A stretch of DNA of 64,000 bases, taken from positions 4,216,001-4,280,000 of the forward strand of contig JAPFFF010000008.1 in NCBI GenBank assembly GCA_039105265.1, read 5' to 3'. The notes beneath the pieces were generated by a model. That model ran no database searches. It was not told where the DNA came from and saw nothing but the letters and a program-made list of their open reading frames with translations. Every line of letters starts with the position of its first letter. Positions within the stretch are counted from its first letter, which is position 1. Made by a program: the position numbers and the translations under genes. Of this stretch, positions 41,504 through 51,700 are shown piece by piece. The stretch is from Tritrichomonas musculus (taxonomy: Eukaryota > Parabasalia > Tritrichomonadida > Tritrichomonadidae).

Positions 41504-41905
41504 TTGCAAAATCAGAAATTGAAAAAAAATTTACCAAAAACTATCAACCATGAATCAAATGAATATATTGTGACAAGTATTTCAAAAAATGCATTCAAAA
41601 ACTCCTTTATTAGGGATAGCAACAACAAAAAGAAAGTGGTGATGGCCCATTTCGGTGATGCAAGAGTTCTAATCGTTCTTAATGATGGAAAAGCGAGAGA
41701 AATCCAAATCGGATATTCTGCTTTCGTTGGATGTTCATCATTAAGAGAAATCACAATTCCTTCTTTTTATATTAATTACCAAAAGAGTTTAATGCCAATA
41801 TATGAAATATTACAAAAAAAAAATATTCAAATATCATGTAAAATCAAAAATTTGAAAATTCGTTCTTTAAAAATCTTTGTAATCCGATATACATTAACAT
41901 ATTAA
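41504..41905 (+). pseudogene. BspA-like fragment with a PP2C-like insert
   Basis: There is no proper ATG; the frame opens with a TTG. It reads 'LPKTINHESNEYIVTSISKN', a typical header of BspA-like LRR proteins, then 'VVMAHFGDARVLIVLNDGKA', which resembles the 'VGDSRxxLxxxGxA' strand of PP2C phosphatases, then 'GYSAFVGCSSLREITIPSF', a BspA repeat close to the first repeat of the kinase-BspA gene at 54357. The last 45 residues match nothing. Absence of a start and the abrupt ends suggest a mosaic scrap assembled from two gene families. Confidence 0.5.
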
Positions 41906-42603
41906 AATTTGAGAGAATAAGGTTTAAATCATAAGCGTCTCTATTAAAAATAAAGATTTTAAAAATATTAAAATATACGTTAGATAGTTATCTTTTTTTA
42001 GAAGGTAATGTTAACCAAAATCATAAACGTACGAAAAAATTTAAAATCGCTGCAAACTTTTTTGTGATAAATAAAAAAAAAAAAAAATAGATCCAGTTTA
42101 TCATAATTACCATCACTTCAGCGACAAATATCACGTACGTTCTCGTAGAACCACACAAAAAAAAGATATCAAATATTGATGCTGAAAACTTTTTTAGATA
42201 AAACTTTGTAAATCAGTACATTTTTATATTATAATTAATTTGTTATAATTATGAGAAAATACATTAAGTAGCTATTGCTGAGAAGAAAAACTTGAAAAAG
42301 AGCGTATTTGCTTTATAAGTTTTTTTATAGTTTATTTAATCAAATATAATATTGACAAATCGATTTAATATTAATTAAAGTTTTCTTTTAGTATAAAAGA
42401 ACTATTTTTAGTGTTAATGATTGTCGAAATATGATATCAATCAGCATTCCAAAAATAATATTTTTAAGTTAACTCTCTTTAAGTCTCTTCTAAATTTCGT
42501 ATAATATTAATAAAAAGGTAAAAATTAAACAAGATATTAGGGCATAAAGGTCTCTATTCAAAATAAAATCAAACTACTTAAATAAGTAGTTGTTGTCATA
42601 TTT
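41906..42603. other. Gene-free A+T-rich region
   Basis: No gene seen. Two similar short blocks, 'ggtctctattcaaaataaa' near 42550 and 'gcgtctctattaaaaataaa' near 41935, suggest an old repeat. Confidence 0.4.
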
Positions 42604-42937
42604 TTAATTTTCTTCGTATTCATAGCTGATATTTTCATCATCATCAATGTTGTTGTTTTTTTCATCATATTCATATTCATATTCTTGAATATATTTGATT
42701 TAAATAATAAAGAAATAACGAACTTTACTGAAATGAAAATCTTTTATTGCTCATTCTCAGTGATGACAATTACAAAAGAAGCTCCTGAAAACATTTAAGA
42801 CTGCTTAATATTCCAAAAAAAAGCTTTTTCAGTTTTCTCCATTTTTCTTTTTTATCAATTTTAAATTTATAATCGTCATATGATATTTCATTTCCATTCA
42901 CATCGCCAGGATGAGTTTCAACTTTATTTGATCCCAT
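42604..42937 (-). pseudogene. Possible small broken minus-strand gene
   Basis: An ATG at 42937 starts 'MGSNKVETHPGDVNGNEISY' and runs 55 codons to a stop at 42770. In a different frame, nearer the 3' side, there is 'YIQEYEYEYDEKNNNIDDDE' ending in TAA at 42604. Both pieces look coding (mixed composition, acidic tail typical here), and they would join if one frameshift were allowed. I do not recognise the family. It may equally be two chance ORFs. Confidence 0.3.
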
Positions 42938-43185
42938 TTTTTCTAAGAAGTATTAAATCCCTTTTTCTAATTTTAATTTAGTATATATTATTTTTAATAT
43001 AAAAATAATTTGTACATTTTTAATACTTCCAAAGATAAATATAAATTAATATAAAATTTTAAAAATCATTCAATTGTTAATAAAATAATTGAATTATAAG
43101 GTGAAAATTGACCTAAATTTTAAAATTATTCAAATTTTCAGAAAGAAAATTTTAATTATGTAATCATTTTAATTAAAATTCCTTA

Positions 43186-45336
43186 ATGTTCCTAGGAGAA
43201 AATATGCCTTATACTTTCCAAGTTGTTATTTCTTTAATCCTAATCATGCTAATCTTTGTATTGTTTATTTACATTTCTCGCAAACAAAATATTAATATTC
43301 TTCAAACAGAAACATGGAAAAAAGAAAACACATTCATTTTTTTAATACTCGGAGATTGCGCAAACATTGAACAAGTTTCTGGCTTTAAAGGAGATAAAAA
43401 ATATATTAATTATTCTCTTTTTTCAGATGCTGTATTAATTAAGCGTCTTGCTACCAAACATTTAAAGATTGATCCTGAACATATAGTTATATTTGCGCAT
43501 GGTACAAAAAATGATTTTAATTTCATGTCAACCAAAGTTTATAGTCAACTTACTCCAAATGAAATTTATAAAACAGTGCCAGAACAAGATGATTTTAATT
43601 TTATTTATTATCAAAAAACTAGTAAAATTCATGAAATTATATCATCAAAACTGAAAGGACATCAAGATGCTCATATAATACTATTTCTTGATGATCATGG
43701 AAGTCCAGTCGATTTTGGAAATTCGCCTTTTTTTGACTTTTATATGTTTTTTTTGAAAATAAAGCATTCAGCTTTGTATATTTTAAATGATAGCTGTTAC
43801 AGAGGAAGCATTATTGATATTTTAGAGAATTACTTTAAAATATCAGAAGTTTTAAAGAGGCCAAAAAAAAATATTTCCACAGCTGATCTTCATTTTATTT
43901 CTTTTATTTCAAATCAGCTGCAACCAGATAACACCATAAAAGACTTAAATTATATTTTTTCCTTCATTGAAAAATGCTGTCACTATGAAAAGAAAGAAGA
44001 ATTTTTATATGAAATTATTTCAAACATATATGAAAGTTTAGAAAAATTAAATATTAATTCAAATGAAAAATTAAAAGACATTATTATTCCGACAGACACT
44101 AGTGTGGAACATTTCCAAAATAATATTTCCATTCTATCAAAAATTGGTATAAAAACATTCAAAGATTTACAGGACTTTTATCAGTTTATTTATTATTTTC
44201 AAAGTCTATATGGCAAAAGCAATTTTAAGTCAATTCTCATTAAAATCAATCCTATTATTCGAATTACACAAAATATTCAAAAATCAATTAGATGTGACAA
44301 TAAAAAACTTTATCAAATCATCAAAGAATTAATTAGTCAAGATCATTTTTTCACAAATACTCTATATGAAAGGCATCAAAATCATTATATAATCACTAGT
44401 TCACATAAGGATGGATTAGCTCCAACATTTGGAACCAGAAGAATTAATTCAGATACTAAAATTATACCAGGTTCACCAGTAATGAGTGCATTCATTATAG
44501 AAGCCTTAATGCTTCCAAAAAAAGATGGAATTAGCATTAACAGAATCAAATGTACGGCTTATGAAACAAAACATTATTACAAAGAATACGCAATACAGTC
44601 ATATAGAGGAAAGAAAAAATGGATTCGTTTATTTTTTACGGAATGGAAATCATCACCACATGCGAATAAGTCATTCTTTGATTTAAATTTAAATTTAGAT
44701 CAAACAAATATCGAAAATATCATGAAGTCTATTGGATTTAGTTTGTCTGTCAAATTTGAAGATGATCTAGAAACTCCTATAGACTTAATAAATAAAGAAA
44801 ATGGAGAAAAAACTCCAGAAAAATACGGCTTTATAATTCAACCAAGGAAGAAAAGAGAAAAAAGGAAGAGATATAGAACAATAGATAAAAAACAGAAATC
44901 TTTATTTAATGGTTATACTAACATGCAAGAAGAAAAAGATGAATATTATTCTGATGATGAATCTGGAATCAAATCTAACAAAAGTGATGAAAGTAATACG
45001 AAAAGTTCCAATTTTGTTTTAGCTACAATCAATTATAATGAAAAAATTGATATTAATTTGATCAATAATTTTAAAGAAAATATTTACACACATCATGAAG
45101 ATTTCTTTCCAGATTTTATTTTCGTTTTTAGATATGAACTTCAAGAATTAACAAAAGATATGAAATATCCTTTTAATCCTAATGATAATTATGACGTTGA
45201 GAATTATGATAAAACAATGAATGTTGACATCTTAATTTGGATCAGTCATTTTTTTCACCTTGGTACATTAGATTTGTGCTTAATGATATCTTATCTCAAA
45301 TTGGCACATATATACACAAATATAAAATTCCATTAA
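43186..45336 (+). CDS. Membrane-anchored clan CD (C13 legumain/caspase-like) peptidase homologue, C-terminus probably frameshifted
   Basis: 716 residues in the open frame. A single hydrophobic helix (about 9-31) looks like a signal anchor; a second ATG 18 bp downstream would keep it. The caspase-like fold follows: 'FIFLILGDC' strand, 'DAVLIKRLATKHLKIDPEHI' helix, 'HIILFLDDHGSPVDFG' with His171, and 'ALYILNDSCYRGSIIDIL' with Cys204, the expected His-Gly and Cys positions of C13 or caspase-type peptidases. The region after residue 250 is unfamiliar and ends in a basic/acidic linker (about 560-600). Near 45237 another frame becomes the better protein ('DQSFFSPWYIRFVLNDILSQ', '...KIIEDLFKRSFNVADQIV') and ends in TAA at 45444-45446, so a one-base shift is likely. 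Substrate unknown; location endomembrane or surface. Confidence 0.65.
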   Translation: MFLGENMPYTFQVVISLILIMLIFVLFIYISRKQNINILQTETWKKENTFIFLILGDCANIEQVSGFKGDKKYINYSLFSDAVLIKRLATKHLKIDPEHIVIFAHGTKNDFNFMSTKVYSQLTPNEIYKTVPEQDDFNFIYYQKTSKIHEIISSKLKGHQDAHIILFLDDHGSPVDFGNSPFFDFYMFFLKIKHSALYILNDSCYRGSIIDILENYFKISEVLKRPKKNISTADLHFISFISNQLQPDNTIKDLNYIFSFIEKCCHYEKKEEFLYEIISNIYESLEKLNINSNEKLKDIIIPTDTSVEHFQNNISILSKIGIKTFKDLQDFYQFIYYFQSLYGKSNFKSILIKINPIIRITQNIQKSIRCDNKKLYQIIKELISQDHFFTNTLYERHQNHYIITSSHKDGLAPTFGTRRINSDTKIIPGSPVMSAFIIEALMLPKKDGISINRIKCTAYETKHYYKEYAIQSYRGKKKWIRLFFTEWKSSPHANKSFFDLNLNLDQTNIENIMKSIGFSLSVKFEDDLETPIDLINKENGEKTPEKYGFIIQPRKKREKRKRYRTIDKKQKSLFNGYTNMQEEKDEYYSDDESGIKSNKSDESNTKSSNFVLATINYNEKIDINLINNFKENIYTHHEDFFPDFIFVFRYELQELTKDMKYPFNPNDNYDVENYDKTMNVDILIWISHFFHLGTLDLCLMISYLKLAHIYTNIKFH

Positions 45337-45776
45337 AAATTATTGAAGACCTTTTTAAGCGTAGTTTTAATGTGGCTGATCAAATTGTTACACCAATTTA
45401 CTTTAAAAGAGAAAGCTTTAAAGTTGATCGATTGACAAACGGCTAAATTCTTTCGAAAAATATTTTATATAATCTATAGAAAAAGTTTTGCAGTAATTCA
45501 TGAAAATTTCTATAGAATTTTTTGAATTAAATATTTTCAATGACTTTATTCAATTTAATTCGTTAGTATAATTATTTAAAAAATGATTAACTCTGATTTC
45601 AGAGTAAGGCTATTTGTATTATATTATTGCAAATAGATATCAATGTAGCATTATGATATCATTATATTAACTTTACTGCATTTTTATATGCTCAATAGAA
45701 TCTCTTATTAGTTTTAATTAAATTTAGTAAATTTAATACAAAAACAAAGTATTAATATGTATCTTATAGGTCTTCA

Positions 45777-46205
45777 TATTTTCGGTTCAATATAGTGAAG
45801 AATTTCACATCTTTATTTTTACATCAATATCTCCATCATTCAATAGTTTTTCAACATGTGTACAATAATAATATAGGTAGACTCGAACTTTTTTGATCGC
45901 ACACTTTTAGACTTAGAATAATTAACTTGTATATTTCATCAATCAAGTTCGAGTCTACCTATACTTTAACAAGTTGCAAAATGAAGATTCACTAATGAAC
46001 TGATCTTTCACAAAAACATCAATTGTAATATTTGAGATATTGATTGGCAGTATCCTGTGAATTTTCTTCATTGTTCTGCTAAAGGTTGTTTTTGGTGTCA
46101 TTCAATTGACCAATAAAAAAACTTGTTGTGATAAATTGTCCTCTAGAAAGATAATCATTTCTGCATTCAGTCCATGAAAGGACAAAGTTCACAATGATGG
46201 TGTCA
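45777..46205 (-). pseudogene. Degenerate minus-strand coding remnant split by a MITE
   Basis: Reading the minus strand from about 46205 gives 'DTIIVNFVLSWTECRNDYL' and 'RGQFITTSFFIGQLNDTKN', a stop, then 'QNNEENSQDTANQYLKYYN' in the same frame. Beyond the 92-bp MITE (45872-45963) the text resumes as 'CTHVEKLLNDGDIDVKIK', which looks like part of an ankyrin repeat. This would suit a decayed ankyrin-family gene, but similarity is weak. Confidence 0.35.
45872..45963. mobile_element. Tiny palindromic MITE (92 bp), mariner-type flanks
   Basis: The ends 'ataggtagactcgaactt' (45873-45890) and its exact reverse complement (45945-45962) form an 18-bp perfect stem with a 54-base loop; TATA extends it at both sides, consistent with insertion at TA. 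There is no coding capacity. Confidence 0.6.
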
Positions 46206-46320
46206 AAAAAAAAAAAAAACTATAATAAAATAAAATATATCATATTTTTACTATCATATTGATTAACTTTATAAAATTGTCAATTAAACGTCAATAGTTG
46301 AAAGATATACTTCCACTTTT

Positions 46321-47203
46321 TTATGATTTAGTTGTGGTTTTAATTCGAGTTTTAAGATTTTTGCATAAGACGAAAGCTTCCTCATCGATATTTGTAGCAG
46401 TTGGAGGAATGTTGATTGTTTCAATTAAAGCTCCTCTAAAAGCGTATTTTCCAATAGTCTGAAGCTTTGAATCATTTGGAATATCAACTTTTTGAAGTGA
46501 TGATTTATCAAACGCTCCTTTTCCGATTTCAATTACACTAGAAGGAATAAAGATGCTCTCAATAGCAGTGCAGCTAAAAGCTTCATTTTCAATTATCTGA
46601 AGTTTTGAATCTTTAGGAATTTCAACATCTTTCAGTTGTCTGCAACCAACAAAAGCAGCGTAACCGATTTTTGTTACGCTTGCAGGAATGACAATTCTAT
46701 CGATGTAAGTAAAAAGGAAGCATTCTTCTTCAATTGACTTCAGCAAAAAGGCAACTGAATTGATTGTAGAAGAGTATTTTTAAATGCACTTCCACCAATA
46801 AAAGTGACAGTTTGTGGAATAAATATGCTTTCAATTGGATCGAATTGAAATGCTGCTTTTCCAATTATTTGAAGTTTTGAATTTTTTGGAATTTCAACCA
46901 ATTTAAGTGAATCATTACAGCCAATAAAAGCGCAACCACAAATCTCAGCCACACTTGCAGGAATTGAAATCCTTTCAAGACCAGAAGAACAAAAGGCTGA
47001 ATTCTCAATTATATCAAGATTAAAAGCTTTATGAAATTCAACTTGTTTAATAATGATTGAGCAAAAGCACCATCGCAAATTTGCTTGATACTCGGTGGAA
47101 TTAAAATATAATCAAATGAGGAACAAATGAAACTTTCGCCCTTAATGATTTCTAATTTACAATCTTCAGAGAATGCAAAAAGATAAAGAAATTTCAATGT
47201 CAT
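46321..47203 (-). pseudogene. BspA-like LRR protein gene with two frameshifts
   Basis: Three overlapping frames on the minus strand together give one BspA-like protein. The first runs from the ATG at 47203 ('MTLKFLYLFAFSEDCKLEII', 'ILIPPSIKQICDGAFAQS'). The second resumes near 47060 ('VEFHKAFNLDIIENSAF', 'ISIPASVAEICGCAFIGC'). The third resumes near 46745 ('LLKSIEEECFL', 'IVIPASVTKIGYAAFVGC') and ends with a stop at 46321. The joins fall inside repeats, so two single-base-type shifts explain the break. It has about eight repeats of 22-23 residues and no signal peptide. Most likely a recent pseudogene, or two sequence errors. Confidence 0.75.
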
Positions 47204-47478
47204 ATTCAATATTTTAAATTTTATCCTTAACTTTTTTAATATAATTTAATTGTATGTTATTCAAAAAATAACGTATTAAACAGCAAATTGATGATTAAAA
47301 AGCTTTTTAATCCCCAATTTCGGACAAAATGCTTATTTTCATTCCTGATCGAATAATTATAAATATATAGCTATTGATGTTAATATTTTTATAAAAATGG
47401 ATACTTAAAATAAAATAATAATAAAGTGTTCGGTTTTTCTTTTATTATCGAATTTGTATATGTCATTACATAAAAGTC

Positions 47479-48126
47479 TCAATAGATAACTCCTATAATT
47501 CCTCCATACATTTTTAATTCTTCATAATTTTTGTTTCCTTTGCTAAATACAACTATGTTGGCATTCTTGATTTTGTTTTCTTTATTTGTTAACAATTTGA
47601 ACCATTCATTTTTTAAATTTTTAACAAATGACCAACTTACAAACACAACTTTAACATTTTCAATGTTTGATATTACATCGTATCCATAAATTACTTTATC
47701 CATCTTTTTGTTCATGTATTCTTTTAATATTCTAAAACTTTCATTTTGTATATAATCATCTGAAACGGATTCTCTATATATTTTATATTCTTCATATCTT
47801 TTATCCATATTATAAATACTATCGATTTTGGTATAATCTCTTGTTATCAATTCAAATGAGTCATTTATTCCAATGAATAAACTTTTTCTATTTCCTTTGT
47901 CATTGACAATAATATTAATATATTTATCATTGTTTCCGTTTTCGATGTATTTAATATCTTCTATAACAGAATAATTGTTTCTATTAGAATTATTGAATCT
48001 AAATAAATCACCAATTCCAATAATTCTATAAATTTTTAAAACTTCTTCATCATATTCGATCCTTATTCTGAAATACCATTCATATTCATCATAATAATCA
48101 TAATATTCAGACTTTTCAATCACCAT
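47479..48126 (-). CDS. Pelota/Dom34-like protein lacking the central eRF1-like domain
   Basis: 215 residues from the ATG at 48126. The N-terminal part resembles the Pelota RNA-binding domain 1: 'VLKIYRIIGIGDLFRFNNS' corresponds to the 'LWHxYNLxxxGDxxR' signature, and 'FELITRDYTKIDS' to its closing 'FTLxKxxWD' strand. The C-terminal 90 residues follow Pelota/eRF1 domain 3: 'FRILKEYMNKKMDKVIYGYD' (helix then 'xxYGxxEV'), 'VVFVSWSF' and the closing 'ANIVVFSKGNKNYEELKMY' plus 'GGIIGVIY', matching 'GxVxIFSSxHxxGxQLxxLxGIAAILR'. Normal Pelota (about 380 residues) has domain 2 between them; here only about 20 residues link them. Pelota rescues stalled ribosomes with Hbs1. Losing domain 2 should remove P-site contacts, so the role is uncertain. 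Confidence 0.6.
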   Translation of the reverse strand: MVIEKSEYYDYYDEYEWYFRIRIEYDEEVLKIYRIIGIGDLFRFNNSNRNNYSVIEDIKYIENGNNDKYINIIVNDKGNRKSLFIGINDSFELITRDYTKIDSIYNMDKRYEEYKIYRESVSDDYIQNESFRILKEYMNKKMDKVIYGYDVISNIENVKVVFVSWSFVKNLKNEWFKLLTNKENKIKNANIVVFSKGNKNYEELKMYGGIIGVIY

Positions 48127-48700
48127 CTTAATAAAATAATGAAATCAAGTAAGATTTTTCTTTATATTTCATTATTAAAAATTACTTTTTAATTTTTTTT
48201 GAAAAATTTTTCGAAAAATTTTCAAAAATTTTCACAACAAATAAATAATTTTATATTATGCACCAAAAGTCTTTCAATATATTAAATAATAGAGTATACT
48301 TTGAGAGTTAAAATTTTACAACGAGTTTCCTTTGAGTTTCAACTATTATTTGGTATGAAACCATTATCATTTGTAGAATCTTTCAATAACTAAATTAAAT
48401 ACTAAAATGAATCTGATTTTAGCATTTTATTAAAGAATCAATCTAGTCTAATTATATGTAAGAAGTTATAAATTTTCAATTATCAAATGTTATGATGATA
48501 AAGATTCAACAAATGATTCGTCGTCTTCTATTCTAAAAGGCATTAAACGAAGATTTCAAAGAAAAGTATGCATTCCTTCTGAATAAATAATAATGGCAGA
48601 TAAAAAAAAATGGGGGAAAAAAAAAAAACAGTAAAATAACTTTTAATTAATAAAACTAAATATTCGTTAATCAAAGATTATTATCAATTTAACAACGAGC
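48127..48700 (+). other. Spacer with a possible coding remnant
   Basis: Mostly A+T-rich. From about 48452 to 48585 the plus strand reads 'YDDKDSTNDSSSSILKGIKR' then 'RFQRKVCIPSE' and a stop, without an ATG. This has the look of a gene tail but is too short to assign. Confidence 0.3.
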
Positions 48701-51700
48701 TTATTCTTTATTATTATCATCAGATGAAAATGATAATATATTATGTGAAGAATGATGTTGGTTGTCATCTTGAGAAGGAGTTACATTATCCGTCTCTTCT
48801 TCTTCTTCTTCAATAAGAACAATATCATTATCAATGTTAGTACTTGCATTCTTTTCATTAGTTGATATTATATTATGTGAAGAATGGCGTTGGTTGTCAT
48901 TTTGAGAAGGATTTTCATCTTCCATTTCTTCTTCTTCTTCTTCAATAAGAACAATGTTATCATTAATGTTTGCATTTGCATGCTTTTCATATTCTGATGA
49001 TGACGATTGCATGTAATGTAATTTAGGATTATCATCTTCTTTTTTGTAAAAAAGTTCATTTTTATCTTCTTCTTCTTTTAGTGCATGACTGTAATGTTTT
49101 ATCTCTGATTCATCGCTCACTTCAATATCATTATAATCATTTGATATAAAAATATCATCACTTACTGATTTTTGCTTTTGATTTAATTCTGTTTTTGTAG
49201 ATTTTTCATCTTCACAAAATGTTGTTTTATTTGCATTATTGGTGCTTGAACTGGAATCATTAAAATGATCAAAATAATATGTATTTTCAATTTTTTCTGA
49301 ATTGCTCAAATTATTTTCATTACTAATTTGATTCTTTGTATGATATTCTGCGTTGCTATTAGAGCCTTCATTTTTATTTTCACTGAAATCATTGTGATCA
49401 AAATGATTCATTGGCTGATATTGTGATTCTGATTCAGGCTTTGGTCTATTATTAATAGTGAACTTACTATTTGATGGATATAAACCCTCTTTTCCATTAT
49501 TTATATCATCATCAAAGATGTTCTGTTTTGTTAGATGATATTTTGTCACTGTTGGTTGATCGCTCTTATTAAAATCATTATTCGAATCTGTATGACTAGA
49601 AGAGTTTGTTGGTTCATACTTTGATTCTGGCTTGTTATTGTTTAATGTATCGTTATATTCATTTAAATCATCATGAATGATGTTTTCTTTTGTTAGATGA
49701 TATTTTGTTCCTGCTGATTGATTATTTGCATAAGAATCATCATTTGAATCGGTATAGCTAGTGTAATTTGTTGGCTCATATTTTGATTTTGGTTTAATGT
49801 CATTGAATGTATTGTTATTCTCTTTCAAATCGTCATGAATGATGTTTTGTTTCGTCAAATGATATTTTGTCACTATCGGTTGATCTTTTTCATAAGAATC
49901 ATCATTCGAATCAGTATAATTAGTGTTATTTGTTGGCTCAATATTGTTGATTGTGTTGTCGTATTCCTTTAAATCATCATGAATGATGTCTTCTTTCGTT
50001 AGATGATATTTTGTCCCTGCTTGTTGATTACTTTGATGTAAATCATCACTAGAATCAGTAAAACTGGTATGACTTGTTGGTTCATATTTCGATTTTGGTT
50101 TAATGTCGTTGAATTTGTTGTTATCCTCTTTCAAATCATCATGAATGATGTTTTGTTTCGTCAAATGATATTTTGTTACTGTTGGTTGATCTTTTTCATA
50201 TGAAACATCTTTTGAATCAGTATAACTATAATAACTATTATAATATGTTGGTTCAGTATTATTGAATGTGCGATTGTTTCCTTTAAATTCATCATGAATG
50301 ATGTTTTGTTTTGTTTGATGATATTCTGTCCCTGTTGTCGGATTATTTGCATAAGAATCATCATTAGAATCTGTATAACTAGTGTAATTTGTTGGTTCAG
50401 TATTGTTGAGTGTGTTGTTATTTTCTTTAAAATCATCATGAATGATGTTTTGTTTTGTTTGATGATACTTTGTCCATGTTGTCGAATTATTGGCATAAGA
50501 ATCATTATTCGAATCAGTATAACTAGTGTAACTTGTTGGTTCATTATTGTTGTATGTTTTTTTATTTCCTTTTAAATCATCATGAATGATTCTTTCTTGA
50601 TTTTGTTGATATTTTGTCACTGTTGTTTGATCATTTTGATGAAAATCATCATTAGAATCAGTAATATTAATAGGATTTGCTGGTTCATATTTCGATTTTT
50701 GTTTATTATTGTTGAATGTGTTGTTATTTTCTTTTGATTCATCATAAATGATGTTTTGGTTTGTAAAATGATATTTTATCCCTGTTGTCAGATTATCTAC
50801 ATTAGAATCATCATTCGAATCAGTATAATTGATATCAAATTTCGATTCATAATTTTGCTTAATGTTGTTGAATGTGCTGCCCTCTTTATTTAAAGAATTG
50901 TATTCACTATTTAATTCAAGGCCATTGTAGCTTTGATTTGTATGTTTTGGACAAATTTGCTGCCTTGGTTTGATTGTTTGCTTGTTATAACAATCATCAT
51001 CCTTGTTTTTGGAGCCATTTTTCTGATCTGAACGAATAATTGGTTTAGCTTGATGGCTCGGATAATAATCGCTTGAATCATTGCTGATACTTTCATTAGT
51101 TGACTGAAATTCAGAATTAGTTTCATCATCAATAATTTCAATATCATCGTCAGAATTATAATTATAATTATCTTTTGATTCAAATTTTACTTTTGTTGAA
51201 TTGTTGTAACTATCATCAATTTTTTTATTCTTTTCTGTGTGTTTTGAATATGAATTTAATTGATCTCCATCTTTGTTACTTATTTTATGTGATTCGAGTT
51301 TCTTTGGTGAAATTTTAACCTGATTATTCGAGCCAGTGTCAAAATAGAAAACTTTATCCAAAAATTGATACGATTTCAATGTTTTAAATGAATCACTTAT
51401 TGGTTTACGAAATTCATCAAATAGCCTTATATCATATTTATATAATCTTGTATCATTTTTGCTGTACTTTTGAGCAATTATTTGCTTAACTTCATCGACT
51501 TTTGTTAGGAAATCGATTTCTTGAGAAAAATACGATTTAAAGTTGTTGATATCTTGGAATCTCACTGTATAAAGGACAACAATATTGTATGTTTCATACT
51601 TATTAAGTTTTTCGTATCCAAGTCTTTCTTTTTTGTTTCTGTCAAGTAACAAAACGCTTTTGCTGTTTGAATAAATTTTTTGAATTAAATTATTTGCATC

